NCBI GenBank assembly: GCA_020852515.1 | Contig: JADZAS010000039.1 | Coordinates: forward strand, 1-49,346 | Length of the DNA: 49,346 nucleotides | Origin: Phycisphaerales bacterium | GTDB taxonomy: Bacteria > Planctomycetota > Phycisphaerae > Phycisphaerales > UBA5793 | Reading direction: 5' to 3' | Shown: piece after piece, positions 7,795-16,900 of the stretch | Numbering within the stretch: position 1 is the first letter of the stretch | Layout: each line of letters starts with the position of its first letter | Made by a program: the position numbers and the translations under genes | Notes under the pieces: generated by a model | Told to the model about the DNA's origin: nothing | The model's input: only the letters and a program-made list of their open reading frames with translations | The model's database searches: none

Positions 7795-9147
7795 ATGGCT
7801 GTGCCGATGCCAAAGTTCCTCAGAAGGTCCGCGATCAAGGGTCAGTACGGCGTCAGCGTCGTTGAACGCCTTGTGCTGAGAATGGGGTACAAGTGGATAG
7901 GAGGGAATGCCGCCCTGGACACCGGAATCGATGGGGAAATCGAAATCAGCGATCCCGAAACCCAGCAGGCGAAGAACCTCATCCTGCGCGTTCAGGTGAA
8001 GACTCGAAGCGAACTTGATGCCGATTCCAGTGACTCGTTTCGGTTTACCTGCAGCCAAGATGACCTTGACTACTGGATGCAGGGGAACGCCCCGGTCATT
8101 CTGGTCATTGTCAAGATTCCTGAGGACGAGGCTTGGTGGATCTCCATCACGGACTACTTCAAGGATTTGAGCCGCCGCCAGACTCGCCAGATCGTGTTCC
8201 AGAAGGGGCGAGATCGGTTGGACCAACGTGCCGCGATCCCGCTGCGAGAGTTAGCGCAGACCGTCGACGACGGCATCTATTTCTCTCCGCAGGTCCGCGA
8301 CGAAGATCTGATCTCCAATCTGCTGCAGGTAACGCGGCTCCCCACGGAACTCTGGATGGCCGAGACCGAATTCCGACTGCCAACAGAGTTCCACGAAGCG
8401 CTCAATGAGCACCAAGAATACCCGCCCAGAGAGTGGTTTCTGAAGGATGGGCGCCTCTACACGCCGCACAACCTCCGTCAACCACCCTGGAGCGCCGTGT
8501 GCGATGTGGGCACCGTTGAGTCGATTGAGATCGCCGAATGGCGCGATGCTGATTCGCTGGAAGTACAATATGGGTTTGTTCGCCTGCTCAACCAGTGTCT
8601 TCGCACTCGCTGCGGCCATCTCGGCCTCCGCTGGAGCAATGAGCAACATTGCTACTACTTTAAGCCGACCCGTAACCTCAAACCACGCGAAGTTACCTAT
8701 CGCAGCCTGATAAACGAGACCAGCCGGGAGGTCTTTCGCCGCTATGCAAAGAAGAAGGCCGCGGATGAAACCGCATACTACCGCCATTGTGGGTTCGAGG
8801 GCGAGTTTCGCAGGTTTGGCGGTCAGTGGTACCTGCAAATCACTCCCAGATATGTATTTACCACGGATGGGCGCGAGCCCCATCCCTATCGCGAGGAGTA
8901 TCAGGCCAAGATCAAGGCGATCGAGGGTAGTGCGGCCGTGCGGGGCCTAGTGATCATGTTTTCGGAACTGCTCAGGCACGATGATGCACCGCTGTTCCAG
9001 TCCCCATATCCATTTCTCGGATTCGGCGAACTCGCCCAGGCCACCGTTTCCGTGTCGATCGACGATGCGGAGTGGTCCACCGGCGACGAGCTGGCATCGA
9101 AGTCGTCGCATGAAGAAACCCCGGATGGGTCGCTGTTTGAGCTATGA
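7795..9147 (+). CDS. DREN-APAZ-like effector: DUF4365-type nuclease fused to an Argonaute-partner region
   Basis: A 450-residue protein. The N-terminal 150 residues carry a PD-(D/E)XK-like (DUF4365) nuclease core: Glu24 in VVERLV, Asp46 in TGIDGEIEI and Gln67-Val-Lys69 in VQVKT. The remaining 300 residues have no catalytic motif and would be the APAZ region that pairs with a short Argonaute in place of its missing N-PAZ half. In SPARDA systems such a protein is the indiscriminate DNase/RNase that is unleashed when the Argonaute binds invader DNA through its RNA guide, causing suicide or dormancy of the cell. The stop overlaps the Argonaute start as ATGA, so the two subunits are made together. 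A second ATG at 7807 is possible. The nuclease call is firm; APAZ is called from size and context. Confidence 0.85.
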   Translation: MAVPMPKFLRRSAIKGQYGVSVVERLVLRMGYKWIGGNAALDTGIDGEIEISDPETQQAKNLILRVQVKTRSELDADSSDSFRFTCSQDDLDYWMQGNAPVILVIVKIPEDEAWWISITDYFKDLSRRQTRQIVFQKGRDRLDQRAAIPLRELAQTVDDGIYFSPQVRDEDLISNLLQVTRLPTELWMAETEFRLPTEFHEALNEHQEYPPREWFLKDGRLYTPHNLRQPPWSAVCDVGTVESIEIAEWRDADSLEVQYGFVRLLNQCLRTRCGHLGLRWSNEQHCYYFKPTRNLKPREVTYRSLINETSREVFRRYAKKKAADETAYYRHCGFEGEFRRFGGQWYLQITPRYVFTTDGREPHPYREEYQAKIKAIEGSAAVRGLVIMFSELLRHDDAPLFQSPYPFLGFGELAQATVSVSIDDAEWSTGDELASKSSHEETPDGSLFEL

Positions 9148-10595
9148 AGACGACATTCATCCACGAACCCGAACTCGAGTTTGGTGGGGGGCGGCACATT
9201 GACATCCGCTTCGGGCTCATGCACCACGGCCCCCTGGACGCTCGAATCTCTGGCGGCACTCGGACGTGCCGAGTCGGCATCGTCGGTGATGGTGAAGGCA
9301 TTGATAACTTTCGCGCATGGATCGACAGCTGCAGGAGCGGAATCCCCGCAAAGCAGACCCGGCTGAAGACGTTGTTTCCGAGGTTTCCCGGCTTCGGCGA
9401 TGGCGGTTGCTTGCCCGATTTTCTCGTTCACGACAGTTGGTCCAGGTCGATTCCTGCGCGCGACACTGAATCTCTCTGCCAGATCGCGGATGCCACCGAG
9501 TTTACCAAGGCATCCGTTGAGCGCTACGTGAGAGAGGCGGCGAGTCTCATCGAGAAGGGGCAGCCGGATGTCGTGATCTGCCTTCTTCCCGCGCCATTGC
9601 TCAAGCGTATCGATGTCAGTGGTCCGGTGCATCGCGGTCCGCGCTCCAGCCGATCGGCGCATGGTCATGGACTGGTCTGGCACGACTATTTCAAAGCGGA
9701 ATGCCTTCGACTTCCCAAACCTGTGCAGCTCAGCCGACCGGGCACATTCGGCGGAGATGTTCAGCGCTACACCCTGGATGGCGCGCCCAGCCTTTTGATT
9801 CAGGACGAGGCGACTCGCGCATGGAACTTCTTTTGCGCCTTGTACTACAAGGCCGGCGGCGTGCCTTGGCGGTTGATCCGCGATCCGAGCGAACTGCTTA
9901 CCTGCTACGTTGGCGTCAGCTTCTACCACGATCGTCAAGAGGGGGAAGATGAGTCCGTTCAGACCAGTGTTGCACAAGTGTTCAACGAGCGGGGCGAAGG
10001 AGTTGTCATCCGAGGCGCTCCAGCTCAGATCCGGAAGGACGACCGCACGCCGCACCTGTCCGAGGAACAATCGGCTTCCTTGCTTTCGGAGGCTATCGAA
10101 CGCTTTCGCCAAGAGCACAAGACGATGCCCGCTCGCATCGTTTTGCACAAGAGTTCGTGGTTTGATGCGGCGGAGCAGAGCGGCATCAACTCCGCAGCTG
10201 CGGATCATCGTATCGAAGTCGTTGATCTCCTGTCGCTCCGGCGGACCATGACGCGGTTTTTTCGCAAGTCCGGCAGCTATCCACCACTACGAGGGACTGG
10301 GATTAGGCTCGACGAGGGGCACGTTCTGTTTTACACCTTTGGGAGCGTGGATTTCTACAAATCGTATCCGGGGCTCTATACCCCGAGGCCGCTGCTCGTA
10401 CAGATTGATCAGACATCCACTGGCGTTCCGACTCTTCTCACGGAGATTCTGGGCCTCACGAAGATGAACTGGAACAGCACTCAGTTCGTGAATACTCACC
10501 CGATCACGCTGGCGGCTTCGCGATCGGTCGGCGACATACTGCGATATGCCCCGCACGACGCCCGAATCCAGGCTCGCTACAGCTTCTACATGTAG
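9144..10595 (+). CDS. Short prokaryotic Argonaute (MID-PIWI), catalytically inactive
   Basis: A 483-residue protein with the length of short pAgos, which contain only MID and PIWI domains. A typical N-terminal element is KTTFIHEPELEFGGG. The MID domain has WHDYFKAECLRLPKPVQL near 177-195, whose His, Lys and Gln spacing suits a 5'-phosphate guide pocket. The first PIWI strand reads CYVGVSFYH near 252-260, with Val where active Argonautes have the first catalytic Asp. The C-terminus MNWNSTQFVNTHPITL...YSFYM is the usual PIWI end. It should bind an RNA guide, recognise target DNA and activate the nuclease encoded immediately upstream. The gene is coupled to that nuclease by an ATGA overlap. Its stop lies only 4 nt from the stop of the opposing methyltransferase gene, leaving no room for a separate terminator. 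Confidence 0.9.
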   Translation: MKTTFIHEPELEFGGGRHIDIRFGLMHHGPLDARISGGTRTCRVGIVGDGEGIDNFRAWIDSCRSGIPAKQTRLKTLFPRFPGFGDGGCLPDFLVHDSWSRSIPARDTESLCQIADATEFTKASVERYVREAASLIEKGQPDVVICLLPAPLLKRIDVSGPVHRGPRSSRSAHGHGLVWHDYFKAECLRLPKPVQLSRPGTFGGDVQRYTLDGAPSLLIQDEATRAWNFFCALYYKAGGVPWRLIRDPSELLTCYVGVSFYHDRQEGEDESVQTSVAQVFNERGEGVVIRGAPAQIRKDDRTPHLSEEQSASLLSEAIERFRQEHKTMPARIVLHKSSWFDAAEQSGINSAAADHRIEVVDLLSLRRTMTRFFRKSGSYPPLRGTGIRLDEGHVLFYTFGSVDFYKSYPGLYTPRPLLVQIDQTSTGVPTLLTEILGLTKMNWNSTQFVNTHPITLAASRSVGDILRYAPHDARIQARYSFYM

Positions 10596-10599
10596 TCCG

Positions 10600-12240
10600 T
10601 CATCGAGGGCTGAGGCCGACGATGCGCTGCGCCGAAAACAGGCTCGCCGTCTCACCCAGCGGCGCCCTCACCACCAGCTCAGGCCAGCGCTGCACGAACG
10701 GCACCGCCGAAATCCTTCCCAACTCGCTCGGCTCGATCTTGTGCAGGCCGCCGCCATAGACGCGGCCTTCACCCCGAAGTTCGTAGCCCGTGACTTGGCC
10801 AAGCAGTTCGTGGACATGGACGGCGCGTGACGGGTACTCGCGGAGCATGGTCGCGAGGGAGTTGATCGGATAGAGCATCAGATAAAGGTTCGTCCCGATC
10901 GCCGCAGAGCGGTTGTGGATGAATCGAAAGGGCTGCTTCTCCGCCGAGCCCCGGCCCATGTACGTGCACAGGAACGGGCAGGGCTCGCGCTGTTCCTGTC
11001 TGTACCAGGGGCTGCGTTTGCGAACAAGGTACCCGTCCCTGACGCCGAGGTCGTCAGCCGTCTGCAGGTACTCCCACAGTGCCGGATGGCGCTGCTTCAC
11101 ATCATGCTCGGGAAGATCGCAATCGAGGACGCAGAGCTGGCGCTCGATGAGCGGGTACCCATCGCTGCCGCCGTCGATGACCGTCGCCTTGAGCAAGCGA
11201 GGGCTGGGCAGGACTGGGCGCAGGTACTTGGCGGGAAGCCGGCGGCGCCTTGCTTCAGCACGCTCGAGGATGAAGAACTTGTTGTCGCCGGTGGCGATGC
11301 CGCGCCGGATGCGGAAAAAGTCGCCCAGCGTCGGACCCATGGGCTCGCTGATCGTGTGCCGGTCGTTCGTGGCATGGTGCGGGTAGATCGTCCACTTGCG
11401 CGATGCCCGCAACCGCTCGAGCGAAAGTCGGTCGCTCGCGTGCGGATGTTCAAGCGTGCCACCGAACGTGAATTCCGGCTTGTGAAGCGGAGACGGCGGA
11501 GCCTTGCGGAAGACCAGCACCGCCGACGATACGAGTGCATCGCCAAATTGAACGTCGTTCGGATCGAAGCGATGTACACGGATGAGCGTCACGAGATCGG
11601 TGAGGTAGCGCTTGAGCGCCATGCCGTAGTTGACGTCCATGAACTCGGAGGGAATCAGCCAAGCGGCGTACCCGCCATCCTCCATCCAAGCCGTCGCGAT
11701 GAGCAGGAAATAAACGTACAGCCCCGCCAGGCCATTCACCTCGACGCCCGTCATTTCGCATGCGAGACGTTGAAGACGCTCTTTGGAATCACGATCGATG
11801 TGGTGATGGCGGACGTATGGCGGATTGGCCAGAACCAGATTGGGCGCCGGAGGACAAGAGCGGCGGCTCACAAGGCGAGTGAAATCCCCCTTCAACACCT
11901 CCAACCCCGCGCCGGACCACAGTTTGCGTGCCGCGTCCGCGAAGACGGGATCAAGCTCAATTCCCACAGCGCTGTGGAGGCGATTGGGTCCGTAGACCTG
12001 AAGAGCCGCCGAGAAGAAGCTGCCTGACCCGATCGCGGGATCCGCAAAGCGGATACCTCCCTTGCGGAGGCCGCGAAGGGTGCCGACGTAGCGCGCGATA
12101 TCCAGCGCGAGCCCGTTGGGCGTGGCGAATTGTCCCAGACGATTCCGTTCGCTCGGCGACTTCGAGGCGTCGAGTTCCGCCTGTATGGACTGCCGCCTCG
12201 CCTCCGCGGATTCGTTCGGATTCACCAGCATTCGTCTCAC
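10600..12240 (-). CDS. Type II N6-adenine DNA methyltransferase, partner of the XamI-like enzyme
   Basis: A 546-residue methyltransferase with the motif order of gamma-class N6-adenine enzymes such as M.TaqI. Motif X GQFATP is at 36-41, SAM-binding motif [10 protein letters not shown] at 67-75, GIELDP near 93-98 and catalytic motif IV NPPY at 139-142. The C-terminal 300 residues would be the target-recognition domain. The GTG start at 12240 overlaps the stop of the restriction enzyme gene (GTGA); an ATG at 12231 is the alternative. It modifies host DNA so that the partner nuclease does not cut it. The very large PglX-type methyltransferase of BREX is excluded by size and by the missing BREX genes. 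The recognition site is suggested only by the neighbour. Confidence 0.88.
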   Translation of the reverse strand: MRRMLVNPNESAEARRQSIQAELDASKSPSERNRLGQFATPNGLALDIARYVGTLRGLRKGGIRFADPAIGSGSFFSAALQVYGPNRLHSAVGIELDPVFADAARKLWSGAGLEVLKGDFTRLVSRRSCPPAPNLVLANPPYVRHHHIDRDSKERLQRLACEMTGVEVNGLAGLYVYFLLIATAWMEDGGYAAWLIPSEFMDVNYGMALKRYLTDLVTLIRVHRFDPNDVQFGDALVSSAVLVFRKAPPSPLHKPEFTFGGTLEHPHASDRLSLERLRASRKWTIYPHHATNDRHTISEPMGPTLGDFFRIRRGIATGDNKFFILERAEARRRRLPAKYLRPVLPSPRLLKATVIDGGSDGYPLIERQLCVLDCDLPEHDVKQRHPALWEYLQTADDLGVRDGYLVRKRSPWYRQEQREPCPFLCTYMGRGSAEKQPFRFIHNRSAAIGTNLYLMLYPINSLATMLREYPSRAVHVHELLGQVTGYELRGEGRVYGGGLHKIEPSELGRISAVPFVQRWPELVVRAPLGETASLFSAQRIVGLSPR

Positions 12241-13196
12241 AGTCCCAACCTTGCCAGGTCTTCAATCCGATGTTCCCACACCCAGTCGATCCCTTCGGCC
12301 GCTTCGTATCCGAGATAGTCGGAGCCGAAGTAGCCGCACAGGAACAGCACAAAAACCACATCGCCGCCGTAGCTCGCCTGGAGTTGGCGGATCTTCGTCG
12401 CTTCCTCTTTACGCCGCTTGTTCGTATTTGTAAAGTCGCCCGCCGACTTTGCTTCGATCAAAACCGGCAGCCGGCCGGGCTGCGGCCGCGTGGGTTGGAC
12501 CACCGCATCGATCGGGATGTTGATCTTCTTGGACTCCCCGACAATCACGTTCATGCGGAACGAGTAAGTCCCGGCCGCCATTTCTGCGAGCGGCTTGCCG
12601 ATGGGATGCGGCTGCCTTCGGTATCCACGTTCATCAAGCCAACTGGCAATAAGGGCAAGTTGCCGCTGTTCCTGAGCGTTGCGGACAATTGGATTGGCCA
12701 CGGCGCTGCACAGCCGGTCGGCGACGATCGTTGACGCGCGCTCGCGCTCCTGATCAGTCGGTTCTGTTCCGGCGGCGAGCCATGGGAAGACGTCACGATC
12801 AAGCAGCTTGGTGAGAATCTTGCAGACTCGATTCAGATTCTCGTCGAGCAACTCCGCCCGCATGCGTTTGGCGAGCCGGCCCTCCTCCATGCTCCCGATG
12901 AGCGATTTGCTCGCGCTCGCCAGCCCGACGAGTCGATCGACGGCCAGTGGCGGAGCGGTGCACATGCGCAGCGTCGGGAGTGCCTTCGGATTCACCTTGA
13001 GAGTCGCGGCATCCAGCGCCCGGAGATCCCGCATGGCAAGGAGAGCCGCTTTGACGTGCTCAGTCGTCTCTACGCGCGTCTCGCGAAACGCTTCAGGCGC
13101 GAACCGCATGAACCACTGGTTGAATTGGTCCACCGACGCCGCGATGTCGGCTTTCCAGAGGTGCGGCTTGTCGGCGTTGACTTTCAAGGTTGCCAT
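12237..13196 (-). CDS. XamI-like type II restriction endonuclease
   Basis: A 319-residue protein from the ATG at 13196; a TTG at 13229 would add 11 residues. The N-terminal region ([18 protein letters not shown]) resembles the XamI family of restriction enzymes, and the C-terminal half has a PD-(D/E)XK core: Asp230 in IPIDAVV and Glu248-Ala-Lys250 in LIEAKSAGD. XamI cuts GTCGAC, the SalI site; the target of this enzyme could be the same but may differ. Placing the nuclease gene before its methyltransferase with a 4-nt overlap is common in compact type II systems. No controller (C) protein gene is seen. Confidence 0.72.
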   Translation of the reverse strand: MATLKVNADKPHLWKADIAASVDQFNQWFMRFAPEAFRETRVETTEHVKAALLAMRDLRALDAATLKVNPKALPTLRMCTAPPLAVDRLVGLASASKSLIGSMEEGRLAKRMRAELLDENLNRVCKILTKLLDRDVFPWLAAGTEPTDQERERASTIVADRLCSAVANPIVRNAQEQRQLALIASWLDERGYRRQPHPIGKPLAEMAAGTYSFRMNVIVGESKKINIPIDAVVQPTRPQPGRLPVLIEAKSAGDFTNTNKRRKEEATKIRQLQASYGGDVVFVLFLCGYFGSDYLGYEAAEGIDWVWEHRIEDLARLGL

Positions 13197-13247
13197 GCGG
13201 CTCGATTGCACGGTGGGGAGTTGAATCAAAAGGCCGTGTGTCAGTCA

Positions 13248-13253
13248 GTATAC
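13248..13253 (-). promoter_or_regulatory. Candidate -10 box for the restriction-modification operon
   Basis: On the minus strand TATACT (five of six to TATAAT) lies about 52 nt before the ATG at 13196. The -35 region is poor. This is the only promoter-like element in the gap of about 240 nt between the restriction gene and the stop of the TPR lipoprotein gene at 13436. Confidence 0.3.
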
Positions 13254-13435
13254 GGAACGCGTTCGGGTACAGCCAATGCGAGGAGCGAGAGTCTGCGGTC
13301 TCACCGCTTCCTAGCCATGAGACTGCCTCGGAGTGACCTGCGGCACGATCCGTCGGCTTTCTCGACCGGGTGTCTCAAAGTCTCAACCTTTTCGGGGATG
13401 CGGCCCCCCGCCGGCGCGGATCATGTCGCTTGGAC

Positions 13436-14026
13436 TCACTCTCCACCCAGAGACAACTGGCGCCGCGCCCACTCCCTCCACTGCTCGGTTTCACCGCGCA
13501 TGGCAATCTCTTCAAGGAGTCCGTGGGTCCGATCATCGGTGTGTCGATACCGCAGTTGAAGCCGCGCCAGCGCCTCGGTCGTCGCGATGTGGCCCGGATA
13601 GACCTGCAACGCCGAGTCGCACGCCGCGAGCGCTTCGTCCACCCGGCCGGCCCGCTCGAGTGCGAGTGCCAGGTTGAGCCGCGGATCGGGGTGGCCAGGC
13701 ATGAGTTTCCGAGCCCATTCGAACTCGTTGGCCGCTTCGTAGAGTTCGCCGCGATTGAGATGAAGCACTCCCAGATTGTTGTGGGCTGGTCCGTGATAGA
13801 GGTCGAACGTCAGCGCTTCGCGCAGCAACGTCTCAGCGCGCGCCGGGTCGCTCTCCATCAGTTCCGCCGCCTGTCGAGTCAGCCGCTGAGCCTCAAGCGG
13901 ATTGCGAGCCACTTCCTTCGGCTGGCTGTACGGGCCGACGGAGCGGCTGCCAGCACATCCCGCCGATGTCAAAACGAGCGCGACGGCCATCGCGCAAACG
14001 AGTATGACCAGAAGTTTCAGCTTCAT
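13436..14026 (-). CDS. TPR lipoprotein at the end of the type II secretion operon
   Basis: A 196-residue protein. The ATG at 14026 is chosen because it begins a classic lipoprotein signal: positive MKLK, a hydrophobic run and the lipobox LTSAGC, which would anchor it to the outer membrane. The mature part has three to four TPR units, for example ALTFDLYHGPAHNNLGVLHL and ARKLMPGHPDPRLNLALAL. Such proteins act as scaffolds, in the way pilotins or PilF/PilW help secretin assembly. It is the last gene of the operon, 22 nt after the gspM-like gene. A pilotin-like job for the secretin is reasonable but is inferred from context. Confidence 0.7.
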   Translation of the reverse strand: MKLKLLVILVCAMAVALVLTSAGCAGSRSVGPYSQPKEVARNPLEAQRLTRQAAELMESDPARAETLLREALTFDLYHGPAHNNLGVLHLNRGELYEAANEFEWARKLMPGHPDPRLNLALALERAGRVDEALAACDSALQVYPGHIATTEALARLQLRYRHTDDRTHGLLEEIAMRGETEQWREWARRQLSLGGE

Positions 14027-14048
14027 GTGCTCTTCACTCCCACTTCCG

Positions 14049-14576
14049 CTACGTCCGCGCCAGATAGACTGCACTGATGTGGAGCCGCAGATCGTACAAC
14101 TCCGACTCGTTCTGATCGCGTCGATGGGTCAGTTCCAGCCGGCCCGAAGACCACTGATCCTGCACCGACTCCCATCGCTCGAGGAACTGGCCGATCTGGG
14201 CCGGCGTGAGTCGTTCGAGGCTGATGGCCAGTGACTGTCGCCTCAGCGCCGGTTCGCTTCCTTGAGAGCTGGTCACCGCGGAATCCACGCCCTCGCCAAT
14301 GCCCTTGAGGCGGTCGGCGGGTATCCCGGCATCGACGAGGGCCGCGTTCACCAGCGCCAAAACGTCTGTCGTAGGTCGCTCACGCCAGGCGACGAGGTTG
14401 CGCTTTGCCCGAAGCTCAAAAACCCGCTCTGCGTCACGGTGCAGTTGATCCAGAATGCCGGCCGCCGACTCGTGCTGCAGCCGAGCCCCTTTGACCCGAT
14501 GCAGTTGCACCGCGATCACGCACAGAGCGGCTGCGATGAGAAGAGCCAAGATCAAGGACGGGCGCATGCGTGTCAT
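14049..14576 (-). CDS. GspM-like inner-membrane protein
   Basis: A 175-residue single-pass protein: short cytoplasmic N-terminus, a transmembrane helix (LILALLIAAALCVIAV, near 8-23), a helical linker and a small alpha/beta periplasmic domain. GspM has this shape; it dimerises and holds GspL at the inner-membrane platform. Sequence similarity is weak as usual for this subunit, so the call rests on topology, length and position after the GspL-like gene. Its ATG overlaps that gene's stop as ATGA. Confidence 0.6.
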   Translation of the reverse strand: MTRMRPSLILALLIAAALCVIAVQLHRVKGARLQHESAAGILDQLHRDAERVFELRAKRNLVAWRERPTTDVLALVNAALVDAGIPADRLKGIGEGVDSAVTSSQGSEPALRRQSLAISLERLTPAQIGQFLERWESVQDQWSSGRLELTHRRDQNESELYDLRLHISAVYLART

Positions 14577-15490
14577 GAGCCCCCTCCGTCCGCCACTTCA
14601 CGGCGAATCGCCCGTGGAACCAATTTCCACGTCAATCGCACACCGTTGGTCACCGCGCTGATCTGGGGCTGCCGCGCCTCCCACTGGTCCGGCAACTCGA
14701 ATGCGGAGACGAATTCTTGCGCCGCAGGCGCCGTGGGCAGCAAGCCCACCAGTGTGATCGAATCGGTCGTCACGCTGAGCGACTCCGTCATGATCCGCTG
14801 CTGCGAGGGCCACCGCTCGAACAGGCGCGCGAGCACCTGCGCGGCCTGCGGATCGTCAGAACCGACCGACTGCAAGGCGCCCCCTCTGGTGCGCTCGAGC
14901 TGGCGGAGTTCGGCCACGAGGCGCAACGCGGGAGGCTGGCTTGAGGGCGCGGTGCTCTGCGGCGGATAGAGATAGTTGAACGCGGACTCACGCGCGGACA
15001 CCATTCCCCCGGTGGCGCGATGCCACGCGCCGATGCGGCGCTCCGCCCCGAACGCAACGGCGACGGTGATGATTGCGATCGCCGTCGCGGATTCGAGAAG
15101 CAGCCGCCGGCGCTCCCGCTTCACAGGCGCCGGCTCATGGCGACCGATCAGGAAGTTGATCGATCCAACGTCGGCATCGAATCCGGTGCCGAGATCAGAC
15201 GGAAAGGCCTCCGGACCGAGTGTCAGCGCATCGTGGAGTTCGGCGTTCTCCAGGATCCGAGCATGTTCAACCCCGCACGCGATGAATCGATCGCCTTTCA
15301 CCGGCACGTACGCGGCCTGAATGCGGTCTACCGGGACTGGCAGTTCGGACTCGAAGAGAAACCCGAGCGCCTCGTCGCTGGGCCGGCGACGCAGGAGTCG
15401 TCTTGGCACGACCGATGCGTCGAGGACGGCCCAGTAGAAGCGATGCGCCGGCCAGACGACGTGTTCTCGCGCTTTCACGAGCGTACTCAT
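14573..15490 (-). CDS. GspL/PilN-like assembly protein
   Basis: A 305-residue protein with a 130-residue cytoplasmic part, one transmembrane helix near 133-147 (ATAIAIITVAVAF) and a periplasmic ferredoxin-like domain with a helical linker. The cytoplasmic part (WAVLDASVV, LGFLFESELPVPVDRIQAAYVPV) resembles the actin-like fold of GspL/PilM, but it is short and may be reduced. GspL links the GspE ATPase to the periplasmic pseudopilus assembly. The ATG overlaps the end of the upstream GspC-like gene (15487-15490), and the stop overlaps the GspM-like gene. Confidence 0.6.
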   Translation of the reverse strand: MSTLVKAREHVVWPAHRFYWAVLDASVVPRRLLRRRPSDEALGFLFESELPVPVDRIQAAYVPVKGDRFIACGVEHARILENAELHDALTLGPEAFPSDLGTGFDADVGSINFLIGRHEPAPVKRERRRLLLESATAIAIITVAVAFGAERRIGAWHRATGGMVSARESAFNYLYPPQSTAPSSQPPALRLVAELRQLERTRGGALQSVGSDDPQAAQVLARLFERWPSQQRIMTESLSVTTDSITLVGLLPTAPAAQEFVSAFELPDQWEARQPQISAVTNGVRLTWKLVPRAIRREVADGGGS

Positions 15491-16113
15491 GGCTGAGTCC
15501 CCTGGTGCCGCCCCAGTGTGAGGCGAGTCCCGGACTCGGCCGGGGGCGGCGTCAGTGCCAGACGGAAGGTGCGCGAACCATCGCGCAAATCCACACCGCG
15601 CTGGTCCACTTTCTCGATTTCCAAGCGGCCGACGCGATCGCCGGCCGCAACCATGTGGAGTCGGTCAGCGCCCACCTCATAGAGGGCGGCGACGAGTCTC
15701 TCCGACTCAGTGATGATCGCGATCAGTTCAAGGTTGGGCGGAGGAGGAGGATCCTCTTCCTTGCTCGCTGTTGCCGACTCGGGTTGCACCGGTGCATTCC
15801 ACAGTCGAACTTGAAACACGGAGGCGTCGAACGGTGGTCTGGCGGGGTTTCTACCAGCGGTCTCGACGGGAGCAGCCTGTGAAGTGGTCCAGTCACGAAA
15901 CGAAGCAGTCGGCGTGCCGACTGGAACAAGCGCCCATGTCAGCGCGATGACAGCGACCGTAACGCCGGCGGAACCCGCCACCGCACGTCTGCGACGCCAG
16001 GACCGGATTGGATCAGTCGGGGATGACAAGGCGCTGCACGCACTCCCATCTGCCGGAGGTTTGACGATAGACCGCCCACCACGATCGCTGCACGGAACCG
16101 ACTCGTACGTCAA
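15487..16113 (-). CDS. GspC-like HR-domain protein
   Basis: The frame codes up to 208 residues: a basic N-terminus, one transmembrane helix (VTVAVIALTWALV), a proline-rich linker and a compact beta domain (LELIAIITESERLVAAL, VAAGDRVGRLEIEKVDQRGVDL) matching the HR domain of GspC or PilP. These bind the N0 domain of the secretin and connect the two membranes. The start is uncertain: the ATG at 16113 lies about 100 nt inside the gspK gene, whereas other overlaps in this operon are 4-10 nt. A GTG at 15981 just before the membrane helix is a good alternative. Confidence 0.6.
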   Translation of the reverse strand: MTYESVPCSDRGGRSIVKPPADGSACSALSSPTDPIRSWRRRRAVAGSAGVTVAVIALTWALVPVGTPTASFRDWTTSQAAPVETAGRNPARPPFDASVFQVRLWNAPVQPESATASKEEDPPPPPNLELIAIITESERLVAALYEVGADRLHMVAAGDRVGRLEIEKVDQRGVDLRDGSRTFRLALTPPPAESGTRLTLGRHQGTQP

Positions 16114-16900
16114 TCCGCACGCCCCAGGCGGAACTGGAGCCTACGAGATGTGGCGCTTGGACCGAGGTACTTGAGTTGTCACGGTCAAGCGCTCGCGGCA
16201 GTGGAGCGAGCCGCCCTTCGCTGCGAGCCGCCACGATGATCTCGATCCCACCTCGACCCGCCGCCGCCAGCGCCGCCTCGACGAGCGGCAACGGGGCCGT
16301 GTTCACATTGATCGAGCCATTCTCGCCTACTGAGTGCGTTGCGATCCACGCGCCGACCGAAAGGACATCATCCTCATCCGGCGTCGGAAACGCGCTTCGA
16401 AATGCAGATCGCTCCAATTCGGATGGACCCACACCGAACTGATCCAAGCCGACCGCTTCCGCTTGAAGCGCATCGGCCGCGTTGATCCGCTCGAGGATGC
16501 CGGCGGGGATCGCCGTGCGCAGGGCCGAGCCGTCTTTGACCGATGCAAGCGGCGCCATGCCGCACTGATCCCATGCAGTAACTCGCGCTTCGTAAACGGA
16601 ATCGTCGAACTGCCAACGATCACGGAGCACATCAACGCGCGGGCTCGTCGCTTCAAGATCGAGAACTACTTTGCTTGATTCCGTCGAGAGCCAGTTCAGA
16701 AGCGGACCCGCCTCCAGTTGAGCCCGGATCGAATCGGCAACCTGCCCCTGCTCCGAAACCCGCTTCTCCACACTGGCGAGTAGAGCGCGCTGCGTGAACC
16801 CCACCGCCACTGGGATGATCAGGACGACCATCGCAAGCACGAGCAGGAGCGCCACGCCGCGACGATCAGGACGACTCTTCGTCAAGGAGATCACGGCCAT
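16013..16900 (-). CDS. gspK: GspK-like minor pseudopilin
   Basis: A 295-residue protein with a type III prepilin-like N-terminus (RRGVALLLVLAMVVLIIPVAVGF) and the large alpha/beta domain of GspK. The motif SINVNTAPLPLVEAAL near 203-218 is diagnostic for the family. GspK lacks Glu+5 in classical systems and caps the pseudopilus tip with GspI and GspJ. The ATG at 16900 overlaps the gspJ-like gene by 10 nt. Confidence 0.85.
   Translation of the reverse strand: MAVISLTKSRPDRRGVALLLVLAMVVLIIPVAVGFTQRALLASVEKRVSEQGQVADSIRAQLEAGPLLNWLSTESSKVVLDLEATSPRVDVLRDRWQFDDSVYEARVTAWDQCGMAPLASVKDGSALRTAIPAGILERINAADALQAEAVGLDQFGVGPSELERSAFRSAFPTPDEDDVLSVGAWIATHSVGENGSINVNTAPLPLVEAALAAAGRGGIEIIVAARSEGRLAPLPRALDRDNSSTSVQAPHLVGSSSAWGVRIDVRVGSVQRSWWAVYRQTSGRWECVQRLVIPD

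Noticed and set aside
8901-10208. 435-codon minus-strand frame over the Argonaute operon
   Set aside because: It is antisense to strongly conserved Argonaute and nuclease coding sequence, and its composition is random.
10600-13196. BREX or type I restriction system
   Set aside because: The methyltransferase is too small for PglX, and no ATP-driven HsdR or PglZ gene is present; a simple type II pair explains both genes.
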